64,000 nucleotides of DNA from Enterococcus ureasiticus (GCF_001730285.1 NZ_MIJZ01000012.1:459360-523359); one strand, 5' to 3'. Positions 7,838-17,666 are shown, counted from the stretch's first letter. Numbers and translations are program-made. Notes: a model not told the origin generated them from the letters alone.

Positions 7838-9979
7838 ATGAAATCAACTTTGATCGATACTAGACATGGAACCGATAATCAACATTCTTTTTCAAATGGT
7901 AATTGTTTACCCTATACTGGTGTGCCTTTCGGTATGAACTATTTTGCACCTCAAACTAACGGAGATAACGGCAGTTGGTGGTTCAATCCTCGTGATCGCG
8001 TTTTTCAAGGTTTTCGTTTGACCCATCAGCCTAGTCCTTGGATGGGGGATTTTAGTTATTTGGTTATGTTGCCTTTTAATGGGACGCTAAGTGAGTCGAC
8101 TTTATTTCACGCTCAGTCTTCTTACCGACCAGATGAAAGCGTTTTTAATCCTAGCTATCTAGAAATTACTGCTCAACGGTATCAACTGACTACTCGTCTG
8201 ATTCCAAGTATGTATGGCGGTGTTTTAACGACAAGCTATACACAATCAGATGCTGGTTTTTTGCTTTCATTACCTGGAAAATACACGCTTAACATCGAGG
8301 ATGCTCATACGATTTCCGGCTCTATAATAAACTACGCAGGTTGTGAGGATAATCATTTTTCTTTTTATTTTACGATGTACTTTAAGCAACCTTTGTTTTT
8401 TGAATCCCCTCTTGAGTTAAAGGGAGAAGATGATTGTATTACTCTTTCATTTGGGGATATTGAGGAACAGGTTATACAGTTTGGTACTTCTTTTATCAGT
8501 TTAGAACAAGCTAAATTGAATTTATCGCGTGAAGCTCATTGGCAACCTCAAGATTATCTATCAGATTCAAACGAACAATGGGCGCATTATCTGAATAAAA
8601 TCGACATTCAGGACAAAAATCAGCAACGTCGTTCAACCTTTTATCATAATCTATATCGCGCCTTTTTATTCCCACAAACATTCTACGAAAAAGATTCTGA
8701 TGAACGAATTATTCATTACGATACCTTAGCCAAAGAAGTAAAACCAGGATTTCTTTATACTAATAATGGTTTCTGGGATACGTACAAGACGGTATATCCT
8801 TTATATTCATTGATTGCGCAAGAAAAATATGCAGAAATGTTGGAAGGCTTTTTGAATAGTTATCGGGAAAGTGGTTATTTACCTAAATGGCTTTCGCCAG
8901 ATGAGCGGGGCTTGATGCCAGGAACGTTGATCGATGCAGTAATTGCTGATGCCGCAGTAAAAAATATTCGCCCTGATTTGATGCCTGAATTTTTAAATGC
9001 CATGATCAAAGGAGCAACGATTCAAAGTGAAAATTCAAATTACGGTAGACAAGGAACCAAAGATTATTTGACATACGGTTATGTTCCTGCCGATTATCAT
9101 GAGTCAGTAAATCATACCTTGGATTATTGTTATAGCGACTTTTGCATCAGCCAAGTTGCCAAGACATTGAATGAACCTACCACATCTGAGCATTATGAAA
9201 AACAAGCCAAGAATTATTTAACAATTTTTGATCCTAACACAGGTTTTATGCGGGCTAAACAAACAAACGGAGCTTTCAAAGAACCTTTTAACAGTCATCA
9301 ATGGGGTGGCGATTATGCTGAAGGTAGTGCTTGGCAAAGCAGTTTTGCTGTGTATCACGACTTTAAAGGCTTGATTACAGCCTTTGGTGGGCCAGAAAAA
9401 TTTCAGGAGAAGTTAATTGATTTATGTAATCAGGCACCGACGTTCAACGTCGCTGGATATGGTTTTGAAATTCACGAAATGAGTGAAATGGCGGCGATAG
9501 AGTTTGGTCAGGTAGCGATTTCTAATCAGCCAAGTTTCCATTTCCCATACTTGTTTAGTTATCTTGGTAAACCAGAGTTTGCACAGCCTTTACTAAAACA
9601 ATTAATGATTCAAGAGTTTAATGATAGTCCAACTGGTTTCCCTGGTGATGAAGACAACGGCAGTATGGCCAGCTGGTATATTTTTAGTTCATTGGGCTTT
9701 TATCCTGTTTGTCCTGGTTCTGGCGAATATGTGATTGGGATGCCTTTGTTTGATAAAGCTGTTATTCATTTATCTAGTGGTGAAACCTTGACGATTTCTA
9801 CTAGCCAAAATCAAGAGCAGCAACAATTTGTAGATCATATTCTTTACAATGGTTCGCTTCATGAAAGGTTAGTTTTTGACCACGACACCTTAACGAACGG
9901 AGGAACGATTGATTTTAGTTTAGGGATTGTACCTAGACCAAGAATTTATACAGAAGAACAACTTCCATTTAGTATTTAA
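7838..9979 (+). CDS. GH92 alpha-mannosidase (cytoplasmic)
   Basis: A 713-residue protein showing GH92 signatures along its length: VPFGMNYFAPQTNGDNGSWW near the start, GFWDTYKTVYPL in the middle, WGGDYAEGSAWQ, and DEDNGSMASWYIFSSLGFYP toward the C-terminus. GH92 enzymes are calcium-dependent inverting exo-mannosidases, mostly acting on alpha-1,2 or alpha-1,3 linkages of high-mannose glycans. No signal peptide is present, so it acts on imported oligosaccharides, as in pneumococcus. It starts 3 nt after the repressor stop with an AGGAG inside the repressor gene, and is closed by a strong terminator at 10005-10045. Confidence 0.93.
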   Translation: MKSTLIDTRHGTDNQHSFSNGNCLPYTGVPFGMNYFAPQTNGDNGSWWFNPRDRVFQGFRLTHQPSPWMGDFSYLVMLPFNGTLSESTLFHAQSSYRPDESVFNPSYLEITAQRYQLTTRLIPSMYGGVLTTSYTQSDAGFLLSLPGKYTLNIEDAHTISGSIINYAGCEDNHFSFYFTMYFKQPLFFESPLELKGEDDCITLSFGDIEEQVIQFGTSFISLEQAKLNLSREAHWQPQDYLSDSNEQWAHYLNKIDIQDKNQQRRSTFYHNLYRAFLFPQTFYEKDSDERIIHYDTLAKEVKPGFLYTNNGFWDTYKTVYPLYSLIAQEKYAEMLEGFLNSYRESGYLPKWLSPDERGLMPGTLIDAVIADAAVKNIRPDLMPEFLNAMIKGATIQSENSNYGRQGTKDYLTYGYVPADYHESVNHTLDYCYSDFCISQVAKTLNEPTTSEHYEKQAKNYLTIFDPNTGFMRAKQTNGAFKEPFNSHQWGGDYAEGSAWQSSFAVYHDFKGLITAFGGPEKFQEKLIDLCNQAPTFNVAGYGFEIHEMSEMAAIEFGQVAISNQPSFHFPYLFSYLGKPEFAQPLLKQLMIQEFNDSPTGFPGDEDNGSMASWYIFSSLGFYPVCPGSGEYVIGMPLFDKAVIHLSSGETLTISTSQNQEQQQFVDHILYNGSLHERLVFDHDTLTNGGTIDFSLGIVPRPRIYTEEQLPFSI

Positions 9980-10004
9980 CTAGATTCATTTTAGACAAAA
10001 GAAC

Positions 10005-10045
10005 GAGCGAAACAAAACGAACTATCTGTTTTGTTTCGCTCTTTA
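10005..10045 (+). terminator. Intrinsic terminator after GH92 gene
   Basis: A perfect 13-bp stem (GAGCGAAACAAAA with its complement) and an 11-nt loop are followed by a short T-rich tract. It separates the GH92 transcript from the convergent response-regulator gene and may serve both strands. Confidence 0.85.
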
Positions 10046-10085
10046 ATTCCTAATGGTCGGCAAGAAAAATAAAACTCCTTCTTAC

Positions 10086-11582
10086 TCACTCTTCACCCAC
10101 TGAATCATAATGATGTTTGTATTTTTCTCGAAATTCTTTTGGTGTAAGATCGTTCATTTTTTTAAAAATCTGCGAGAAGTATGTGCTGTTATTAAAGCCA
10201 ATTTTATCAGCAATCTCGTTGACGTTATCATCTGAATACAGTAACAGATTTTGTGCTTTTTTCATACGGTATTGGTTCAAATATTGAGAAAAACTCTTCT
10301 TGGTTTCCTTCTTAAATAGCTGTCCTAAGTACATCACATTAAGATGTAGCGATTGAGCCACACATTTTAAGGTTAATTCACTCGTGTATTCAGAACGGAT
10401 TTTATCGATAACATTTTGAACATTTTCTGAATAATCGTAGGCCATCTTTTCCCGAGTTATTTGTCTAACTGTAATCGATAAGATCTCATGTAGTTTATCT
10501 GCATTCGATGAATGATTGATATCATCCAAAACTTGCTGGTATTCCTCTTCATCTAAATGATTGAACCTGCGATAAATATCCATAAAAAGCATAAAAGTAA
10601 TATGGCGAACATCTTCTGGACGAGCACCGATTTTTTGAGTTTTCGCAAAGATTTCAGCAATCGTCGTCTCAATCGTGGTAAAATCTCCCACCATCAATGT
10701 TTTGTTAAAATTTATGATGTCCGCTGACAGATCAAAGTCATCTGAAAAGACAGAATATAATACATTACTGCCACTTGCTTCATAAAACTTATAGCGCTGC
10801 AATGTTTGATTAGCTTTTTCATAACTATCTGGGACATCTTCCCAGTCACTAACGGTCTCACCAACACTTATCAACCAACTATCATCCTCATCTGTTTGTA
10901 AAGGATTTGCTGTTAGAAGCTGATTTAATTGATATTTACCACCTTTAAAAATATGTACAATCAAACTTTTATCGCCTAGATTTCGTGAGAAAAATAATGA
11001 TTGTTGTTGTTCTTCCAGCCACTTGATCACTTTGACCTTATTTTCACGGGTTACTTCAACTAACAAAACCGTCCAATCAGCTTTTTCTGCCGTATTGACC
11101 ACTTGATCCAATTCTTCATAACTATCCGTATCGATCTCACCATTCACCCATTGCGACAATAAAATTTCACTATATAAGTCATTTCTAGTTTCCTGTTGAT
11201 TGCGATTATCTAAACGTTTCTTTGCCTTTTTGACACTTTTTAAAAGTTCTAATTTGTCCACAGGTTTCATCAAATAATTGATGGCTCCCAGCTGTAATCC
11301 CCCTTTTAAAAAATCAAATTTCTGATAACCTGAAAGGATCATAAATTCAAATTGACGTGCCTCTTTTTGAGCAGCTTCAATAAACTCTAGCCCTGTCATT
11401 TCCGGCATAGTGATATCTGTGATCACTAAATCAATGGACTCTGTCTCCATCAGCGTTAAAGCTTCTTTCGCATTTCTAGCTGTCCCTTTGATTGAAAAAC
11501 CTTCAGCTTCCCAAGAAATAATTTTTTTTAACCCATTCACGATCATATATTCATCATCCACTAGTAAAACGTTATAATTCAT
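10086..11582 (-). CDS. AraC-type response regulator (YesN family)
   Basis: A 498-residue protein with an N-terminal receiver domain (LLVDDEYMIVNG; phosphate-accepting D56 in LVITDITMP; MKPVDKLEL) and a C-terminal AraC double helix-turn-helix (about residues 390-490, ending in NNSTYFSQIFKKM and LTPKEFREKYK). The middle is a long linker typical of YesN-type regulators. It lies 96 nt downstream of the histidine kinase gene. By context it should switch on the carbohydrate ABC transporter at 14188-17564, upstream of which an AraC-type direct repeat is seen. Confidence 0.9.
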   Translation of the reverse strand: MNYNVLLVDDEYMIVNGLKKIISWEAEGFSIKGTARNAKEALTLMETESIDLVITDITMPEMTGLEFIEAAQKEARQFEFMILSGYQKFDFLKGGLQLGAINYLMKPVDKLELLKSVKKAKKRLDNRNQQETRNDLYSEILLSQWVNGEIDTDSYEELDQVVNTAEKADWTVLLVEVTRENKVKVIKWLEEQQQSLFFSRNLGDKSLIVHIFKGGKYQLNQLLTANPLQTDEDDSWLISVGETVSDWEDVPDSYEKANQTLQRYKFYEASGSNVLYSVFSDDFDLSADIINFNKTLMVGDFTTIETTIAEIFAKTQKIGARPEDVRHITFMLFMDIYRRFNHLDEEEYQQVLDDINHSSNADKLHEILSITVRQITREKMAYDYSENVQNVIDKIRSEYTSELTLKCVAQSLHLNVMYLGQLFKKETKKSFSQYLNQYRMKKAQNLLLYSDDNVNEIADKIGFNNSTYFSQIFKKMNDLTPKEFREKYKHHYDSVGEE

Positions 11583-11678
11583 TTTATCACTCCTTTACTC
11601 CTACAATCACTCTTCACAGAATGATTTTGCTGTGAAATACAGAGAATATTTTTATGAGTTGATCGCTATCCTTACTTT

Positions 11679-13403
11679 TTATGAAGTAGGATCATTGAAA
11701 GAAAGTTCAATTGCAATGCCTTTTGTTTCATTTTGTGTGATTGCCATTAAAAAAGAAGGACCAAAATAAGCACGTAACCGTTCATTTACATTTTGCAACC
11801 CAATCGAATCGTGTAGTTTGATCTGCTCGCTTGCAAGTTTAGCTTGAATTACTTTCAGTTTCTGTAAAGAGATACCTTTACCATTATCACGTATCAAAAT
11901 TCGCACTTGTCCATTTACTAAATGAGCTTTGACACTGATTGCATTATCATTTCTAGAAAAATCAATCCCATGGACAAAATAATTTTCAATCAATGGTTGA
12001 ATCGAAAATTTTGGTAAAACTAGTTCCTCTAATACTTCATCAATTTCAAAGTGATAAGCGATCCGATCTGGATACCTCATCTGGAATAAATACACATATT
12101 TTTCGCAAAAACTCAGTTCTTTTTCCAGTGTTGTGGTTTTCGCTTGATCCGTATTATTCCTTAGCAAGGTTGAGAATGCATACACAACATCTGCCAGTTC
12201 CTCGCTCCCCTCACTTAATGCATACATCCGAATATACTCTAATGTGTTATATAAAAAATGGGGGCTAATTTGAGACTGCAGTGCTCTCATATGAGCATCT
12301 TGCTGCTTGATTTCTAGTTTATAGATATCTGCAATATACTGTTCAATGTTATCCAACATCGTATTGATGCCTTTGGAAAGCTCCTTTAATTCAAACTGTG
12401 TCTCCTGATCATTGATTCGTGTATTCAAATCCCCTTTAGAAACAAGCGCCATCGAGTCCATAATAATATCGACTTGCTGAGAATATTTAGTAAAAGTTCG
12501 ATACAATAAATACAACAATAATAGTATTAAAACCAAACCGCCTAACATTAAAATACGCAAATCAAAAAAAACATGCTTCAAAATCTTTTCTTTAGAAACG
12601 ATTACTAAAATATCAAAACCGCTCGTTGTTTGCAGATGCTCCAATATGTTTTTTTCTTCCAACTTTTGAATTGGCAATTGAGAGGTTTCATTCATTTTTT
12701 GCTGAATCAGCTGTTGATCAAATGCGTCATTTTTCTCTGTATACGTCAATAGTTGATAGCCTGTATTTGAAAATACATAAGCGGATAATCCATCAAATGT
12801 CGTTAAATGAGTCAAACTATCCACGATATCTTTTTTAGAAAATTCAACATAGAAGCTCCCTAATACTTCCAAAGTTATTGGGTTAGTGATGGGATAAGCT
12901 AAATAAAATTTGTTGTTTAAACGAGGGGTTCCACTGATTTTTCTACCGCTCTTATCTTCAGCTGTTGAAAGATAGTAGTCGGTATAATTGTTCAATACCA
13001 TAATGATCGATTCGATATTGTCATACATTGTATAAAAATTTTTCACCTGGCTAGGTAAAAATAGGTAATTTCCCGTTTCCAATTGTTGATCATAAGAATA
13101 ATTCAAATAATTTGAAATCGAAAAATCCATGTAGCGATTTAAGTTGTTGATTTTCTCTTGATTATCGGTTAAACCGTTCAACATCGTTTTCCCTTGTAAA
13201 TTCTTATCGTTGAGCGATTGGCCGATCGTATCGACTGCTTCTTGCGCTGTATTCTCCCCTCTTCCCATCGATTGCCAATAGGTATTCATCCCAATGCTGA
13301 CCATACCGATCAAAATCAGCGAAACCAGAATCAAGGCATAATTTTTCAGCAGTCGGTTCAGCAAAGTTTTTTCATTAAAGGAAGAAGGTTTCTTTTTACG
13401 CAT
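11679..13403 (-). CDS. Sensor histidine kinase (YesM family)
   Basis: A 574-residue membrane kinase. One transmembrane segment lies near residues 20-38, an extracellular sensor region follows to about 278, then a second segment, a HAMP-like linker, and a His_kinase domain with the phospho-accepting motif SQISPHFLYNTLEYIR and the ATP-site sequences LIENYFVHGID and IRDNGKGI. The start overlaps the YesL-like gene by 8 nt. YesM kinases often sense bound oligosaccharide or a loaded binding protein; here the ligand is probably an N-glycan fragment (inference). Confidence 0.9.
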   Translation of the reverse strand: MRKKKPSSFNEKTLLNRLLKNYALILVSLILIGMVSIGMNTYWQSMGRGENTAQEAVDTIGQSLNDKNLQGKTMLNGLTDNQEKINNLNRYMDFSISNYLNYSYDQQLETGNYLFLPSQVKNFYTMYDNIESIIMVLNNYTDYYLSTAEDKSGRKISGTPRLNNKFYLAYPITNPITLEVLGSFYVEFSKKDIVDSLTHLTTFDGLSAYVFSNTGYQLLTYTEKNDAFDQQLIQQKMNETSQLPIQKLEEKNILEHLQTTSGFDILVIVSKEKILKHVFFDLRILMLGGLVLILLLLYLLYRTFTKYSQQVDIIMDSMALVSKGDLNTRINDQETQFELKELSKGINTMLDNIEQYIADIYKLEIKQQDAHMRALQSQISPHFLYNTLEYIRMYALSEGSEELADVVYAFSTLLRNNTDQAKTTTLEKELSFCEKYVYLFQMRYPDRIAYHFEIDEVLEELVLPKFSIQPLIENYFVHGIDFSRNDNAISVKAHLVNGQVRILIRDNGKGISLQKLKVIQAKLASEQIKLHDSIGLQNVNERLRAYFGPSFLMAITQNETKGIAIELSFNDPTS

Positions 13404-14010
13404 GAAGTTCCAATCGTTGATCGATTGTTTGCCGCCACGATTTGGTCGCAGTGAAACTCCAGATTTGAATCATAGAAAAAGTGCCAAATAAAATCAAGCC
13501 TTTGAATTTCCACGTGACAAATAAAATCACACTTACACCAATCGCAATTTTTAATAAATTTGTAAAATTAGATAACGTTGAGATAAATGCTAGCTTTAAC
13601 AAGTTCTTTAAACCAATTTCATAATAGCTATCTAATAATAACGAGTATTGGAACGTAACAGCTGCATAGATCATGGCAAAAACTAAGAGAAAATCAATCA
13701 TCAAAAACGACAATCCCTGAATTTGAACCGATAAAAATAGATTATATGCTAATAATGCTAACAATAAAAGTAACGCATAAAAAATAATATTTCCCCTAAT
13801 GAAATTACGCTTAAAACTGATCCAACCTTCTTTTAACGTAATGTCTTTGTAGTTATATTCATGACTGACAAATAATTCGTTGACTGTTTTCAAGGCTGGT
13901 CCCACACCTGCCACAATCAAGCCACAGCAGCTAAACAACCAAAAGAATAAATTTAATTTTACGATGACCCATATCTTAATGAATAACGTTTCTAACGCTT
14001 TTCCAACCAT
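13396..14010 (-). CDS. YesL-family (DUF624) membrane protein
   Basis: A 204-residue protein with about four to five hydrophobic segments and the DUF624 pattern: FWLFSCCGLIVAGVGPALKT near the start, a soluble loop (HEYNYKDITLKEGWISFKRN), and a TFQYSLLLDSYYEIGLKNLL stretch. YesL proteins occur almost only in operons with YesMN two-component systems and sugar importers; their biochemical role is unknown. It is the first gene of the YesL-YesM-YesN operon and overlaps the kinase gene by 8 nt. Confidence 0.85.
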   Translation of the reverse strand: MVGKALETLFIKIWVIVKLNLFFWLFSCCGLIVAGVGPALKTVNELFVSHEYNYKDITLKEGWISFKRNFIRGNIIFYALLLLLALLAYNLFLSVQIQGLSFLMIDFLLVFAMIYAAVTFQYSLLLDSYYEIGLKNLLKLAFISTLSNFTNLLKIAIGVSVILFVTWKFKGLILFGTFSMIQIWSFTATKSWRQTIDQRLELHA

Positions 14011-14126
14011 CTAACTCTTCCTTTCTACTTCTCTATTAGTATAATAAATAACTATTACGAATATTCCAAATAAAAAACTACTGCATATAATATACTACGC
14101 AGTTTAAACAGGATATTATTTTTTAT

Positions 14127-14170
14127 AAAAGAACCAAGTAAAAACGATGCATCATCGAATCACTTGGTTC
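14127..14170 (-). terminator. Terminator of the ABC importer operon
   Basis: On the minus strand GAACCAAGT pairs with ACTTGGTTC and is followed by TTTTATAAAA. It follows the solute-binding-protein gene and separates the importer operon from the YesLMN operon. Confidence 0.7.
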
Positions 14171-14187
14171 CGTCTACTTGGTCTGTT

Positions 14188-15654
14188 CTATTGTTTCAAA
14201 AAGTCATCGTATTGTTTTTGCATTTCAGTCAGAACTTTGTCGTAACCAGCATTAGCAAGTGCTTCTTTTAATTTAGGAACTGTTTCTTCTGGATCAACGG
14301 TCCCTGTGTTTAATCCATCCAAATATTGGCTCATAACGTTGGCTATATTACTCATCTCTGTTTTTACATTAGATGTTACAAAGTTGAATCCTAAAATCGG
14401 AGACGTCTCTGCTTTAGCAATCGATTCATCACGTTCTTTGATCATTTCATCTGTGATGCTATCTTGTGTATAGAGAATTTTATTATTTCCAGTATTCCAT
14501 GCAGATAAGTGCGTATTGGGTTTATAGCCATCTAAGAGCTTGATTTTACCCTCTTTACCAGGAATTTTTTCCCAAGCTTCGCCTTCTATTCCCCAAACTA
14601 AACCGTTCAGTAATTCTGGATCACTATTGATTTGACCTAAAACTTCTACAGCTTTTTCTTTGTTTTTAGAGGTATTTGAAACCACAAAGTTCGCCATTCG
14701 TGCTTGATCGCTTGATTTTAACGGTGTAGTAAATGCTTTGGAAACTAATTCTTGACCTGCCGCATTACTTAAAATCGTATCACCATAATCATAAGGTCCT
14801 TGTGTTTCTTGACGAATGAACCATGTATTTCCTTCTAATGGAAACTCTGTATTACTTGTTGCTGCATCTGATGGAATGTAGCCTGCTTGATACCATTTAT
14901 GCATTGTTTTTAGGGAATCCATAAAGTCTTTGTTTTCGTACTGGTTGATGATTTTTTTCGTATCACCATTTAAATCAACGGCAAACGGATAACCATTTCC
15001 AATTGGAAAATCAAAATCGCCTTGCACTTTAAATCCTTGACCGATTGCGAACGCTGCGATATTCGGTTCTTTTTCGTGGAACGTTTTTAGCACACTTTCC
15101 GCATCTTTATATGTTTTGATCCCATCGATCGACAAGTTGTACTTATCTAAATATTGTTTATTGAATGTCAAAACTTGTTGTGAATAGACATTACCATTGA
15201 CTGGAAACGCATATAGTTTACCATCCACTAAATTTCCTTTGATATACGCTTCATCTAACTGATCATAAGCATCTTTCGCAAACTTCGGCGCAAGTTCAGT
15301 TAAATCTGCATACGCTCCTTTTTGAGCATTTGGCACATAATTATCCGCAAAAGCAATATCATAATTTTCACCAGAAGAGACAATAACACTCATTTTCTTC
15401 TCATAATCGCCCCAGCCAATGTACTGAATGTTTAGTTTTTTCCCTGTTTTTTCTTCAATTTTTTTGTTGGCAACGTCCATCAATGCATCATAATTATCTG
15501 GTTTATCACCAATTTGATACATCAACAATGTATTATCATCTGACTTTTTACTGCTTCCGCTAGTCTTCTCTTTACTTCCACCACCACACGCTGTTAATGC
15601 ACCTAAAAGAACAACTGCTGTACTTAAACCGACTACTTTTTTCCACGTCTTCAT
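14188..15654 (-). CDS. Carbohydrate ABC transporter, extracellular solute-binding lipoprotein
   Basis: A 488-residue family-1 binding protein. The lipobox LGALTAC at residues 17-23 marks a lipoprotein, followed by a Gly/Ser/Lys-rich linker. The mature part has the usual fold markers (IQYIGWGDYEKKMSVIVSSG; DIAFADNYVPNAQKGAYADL; GLVWGIEGEAWEKIPG near the ligand cleft). It belongs to the long LplA-like group that binds oligosaccharides and parallels pneumococcal NgtS. It is the third gene after two permeases (26-nt gap), and ends before a terminator. Confidence 0.9.
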   Translation of the reverse strand: MKTWKKVVGLSTAVVLLGALTACGGGSKEKTSGSSKKSDDNTLLMYQIGDKPDNYDALMDVANKKIEEKTGKKLNIQYIGWGDYEKKMSVIVSSGENYDIAFADNYVPNAQKGAYADLTELAPKFAKDAYDQLDEAYIKGNLVDGKLYAFPVNGNVYSQQVLTFNKQYLDKYNLSIDGIKTYKDAESVLKTFHEKEPNIAAFAIGQGFKVQGDFDFPIGNGYPFAVDLNGDTKKIINQYENKDFMDSLKTMHKWYQAGYIPSDAATSNTEFPLEGNTWFIRQETQGPYDYGDTILSNAAGQELVSKAFTTPLKSSDQARMANFVVSNTSKNKEKAVEVLGQINSDPELLNGLVWGIEGEAWEKIPGKEGKIKLLDGYKPNTHLSAWNTGNNKILYTQDSITDEMIKERDESIAKAETSPILGFNFVTSNVKTEMSNIANVMSQYLDGLNTGTVDPEETVPKLKEALANAGYDKVLTEMQKQYDDFLKQ

Positions 15655-15680
15655 TTCTCTTCATCCTCATTTCCTATATT

Positions 15681-16610
15681 TTATTCCTTAACTCCGCCAA
15701 TCGTTAACCCTTTGACAAAATACTTTTGGAAAAATGGATAACTGATCGCAATTGGTAATGTCGAAATAACTACGATTGCCATACGAGCAGATTCTCCTGG
15801 TATTGCCGCCATCCCGCCAGATAATTGACTACTTGCTCCGGCATTTTGAGTCAGATATTGAATATTATTTTGAATCTTCATCAATAAATATTGTAGTGGA
15901 ACTAAGCTATCTTTTTGAATATATAAGAGTGCATTAAACCAATCATTCCAATAACCTAAAGCTGCAAATAAACTAATCGTTGCAATCCCCGGCACTGCTA
16001 ACGGTAACACGATTTGAATAAAAATCCGCATCTCAGAAGCGCCATCGATCCTAGCCGATTCGATAATCGAATCTGACACTGATCGTTTGAAAAATGTTCG
16101 CATCACAATAATATTAAACGGACTGACCGCCATTGGCAAAATCAATGCCCAAATCGTATCTTTTAATTGAAGTAAATTCGTCATCACGATATAATTTGCG
16201 ACCATTCCTGGTGAGAATAACATGGTGATCAAACAAAACACAGTGAAAAAACGACGGAATGGAAAATTAGATCTTGAAATTACATACGCATACAGTGATG
16301 TCGCTGTACTATTGATCAAGGTTCCTACGACTGTAACTATCATTGTCACAAATAACGCTTGAAAAATTTTGTCCTGCATCTGATCAAATAAATAAGTGTA
16401 GCCGAATAAACTAAATTCCTTAGGCCAAAAGCTATAACCGTTCGCTGCTAGCGCTGTTTCATTAGTAAGTGAAATCGCCACGACAAACAAGAACGGCAAA
16501 ATGCATGACAGAGCAAAAACAGCGATTAAAATATTAAAAAAGAAGTTGACTGGTTTATTAAACGAACGAATTGTTACTTTTGAAACTGGCTTTTTCCTCA
16601 ATGTTTTCAC
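15681..16610 (-). CDS. Carbohydrate ABC transporter permease (LplC/YtcP-like)
   Basis: A 309-residue inner permease with six predicted membrane spans and the ATPase-contacting EAA loop (IIESARIDGASEMRIFIQIV, residues near 181-200). The C-terminus GLTIGGVKE is typical of LplC/YtcP permeases. It lies 6 nt downstream of the partner permease gene. No ATP-binding subunit is encoded in the cluster, so a shared MsmK-type ATPase elsewhere must energise it (inference from family practice). Confidence 0.92.
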   Translation of the reverse strand: MKTLRKKPVSKVTIRSFNKPVNFFFNILIAVFALSCILPFLFVVAISLTNETALAANGYSFWPKEFSLFGYTYLFDQMQDKIFQALFVTMIVTVVGTLINSTATSLYAYVISRSNFPFRRFFTVFCLITMLFSPGMVANYIVMTNLLQLKDTIWALILPMAVSPFNIIVMRTFFKRSVSDSIIESARIDGASEMRIFIQIVLPLAVPGIATISLFAALGYWNDWFNALLYIQKDSLVPLQYLLMKIQNNIQYLTQNAGASSQLSGGMAAIPGESARMAIVVISTLPIAISYPFFQKYFVKGLTIGGVKE

Positions 16611-16616
16611 TCCTCC

Positions 16617-17564
16617 TTAGAATAATGCCGAGTCATTGTCGAATCGACGAACGATTCCATTTGTGACCATCAACAAGACAAAACCGACCGTTGACTGATA
16701 CAACCCAGCGGCAGCTGTCATCCCGATATCTCCGGTAGCAGTCAAACCGTTAAAGATATACGTATCTAAAACAGACGTAACCTGATACAACGAACCTGAG
16801 TTTCTCGGAACATTATAGAACAAACCAAAATCCGCTCTAAAGATATTTCCCACAGCTAAAATCGTCAAGATCGTCATTAGAGGTAATAATTGAGGTATCG
16901 TAACATTCTTGATTTGCTGCCACTTGCTGGCACCATCCACCATCGCAGCCTCATAATAAGTCGGATCGATCCCCATAACAGAGGCGAAATAAATGATACT
17001 ATTATACCCAATTCCTTTCCACGTTCCGATAAAGACTAAGATAAACGGCCAAAATTTCGGTTCACTATACCAATTGATCGGTGTTCCTCCACGACTTGTG
17101 ATCCACTGATTGAAAATCCCTTTATCCGGGCTTAAAAAGGCATAAACAAAATACCCAATAATAACCCAAGATAAAAAGTACGGCAAAAGAGACATCGTTT
17201 GGTACACTTTCACCAAACGCTTATTCCGCAGTTCACTCATCACGATTGCAAAAAATACAGAAATGACAAGGTTCAAAACAATAAAGGTCACGTTGTACAA
17301 CACTGTATTTTTAGTAATCAAAAACGCATCATTAGAAGAAAACAAAAACTTGAAATTCTCTAAGCCAACCCAAGGACTCGCTTTTAAACTAGCAATAAAT
17401 CCATCTGGTGAAATATGAAAATCCTTAAACGCTACCACATTGGTCAAAACTGGAATATAAAAGAAAAAAATCATCCAAACCATCGCAGGAATAGCCATTA
17501 AGATCAACGCCTTATACCGCCAAACATTTGTAAAGAAAAGCGAGCTCTTTGACTTCTTCTTCAT
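16617..17564 (-). CDS. Carbohydrate ABC transporter permease (LplB/YteP-like)
   Basis: A protein of about 315 residues with six membrane spans, an EAA loop (YYEAAMVDGASKWQQIKNVT) and the LplB-type C-terminus GIVRRFDNDSALF. The ATG at 17564 is preferred because AAAGGAG lies 8 nt before it; in-frame TTG/ATG codons up to 17585 lie on top of that ribosome site. It is the first gene of the importer operon. Upstream are a cre-like site and a 21-bp-period direct repeat, suggesting control by CcpA and by the AraC-type response regulator. Confidence 0.92.
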   Translation of the reverse strand: MKKKSKSSLFFTNVWRYKALILMAIPAMVWMIFFFYIPVLTNVVAFKDFHISPDGFIASLKASPWVGLENFKFLFSSNDAFLITKNTVLYNVTFIVLNLVISVFFAIVMSELRNKRLVKVYQTMSLLPYFLSWVIIGYFVYAFLSPDKGIFNQWITSRGGTPINWYSEPKFWPFILVFIGTWKGIGYNSIIYFASVMGIDPTYYEAAMVDGASKWQQIKNVTIPQLLPLMTILTILAVGNIFRADFGLFYNVPRNSGSLYQVTSVLDTYIFNGLTATGDIGMTAAAGLYQSTVGFVLLMVTNGIVRRFDNDSALF

Positions 17565-17601
17565 TTCCCCAACTCCTTTCATCAAATTGTCTACAATAGA
17601 A

Positions 17602-17615
17602 TTGTAGCGCTTTCA
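17602..17615 (-). promoter_or_regulatory. cre-like site upstream of ABC importer operon
   Basis: On the minus strand TGAAAGCGCTACAA matches 12 of 14 consensus positions. It lies about 40 bp before the first permease start, a position where CcpA would block transcription. Confidence 0.5.
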
Positions 17616-17634
17616 ATTAGGAATAAAAATAAAC

Positions 17635-17666
17635 AAAATATAGATATTCTTATAGAAAATATAGAT
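17635..17666 (-). promoter_or_regulatory. Tandem direct repeat, candidate AraC-type response-regulator site
   Basis: ATCTATATTTT occurs twice on the minus strand (17645-17635 and 17666-17656) with a 21-bp period, two helix turns. AraC-type proteins bind such spaced direct repeats, and the only AraC-type regulator of this locus is the YesN-like protein. The assignment is inference. Confidence 0.55.
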
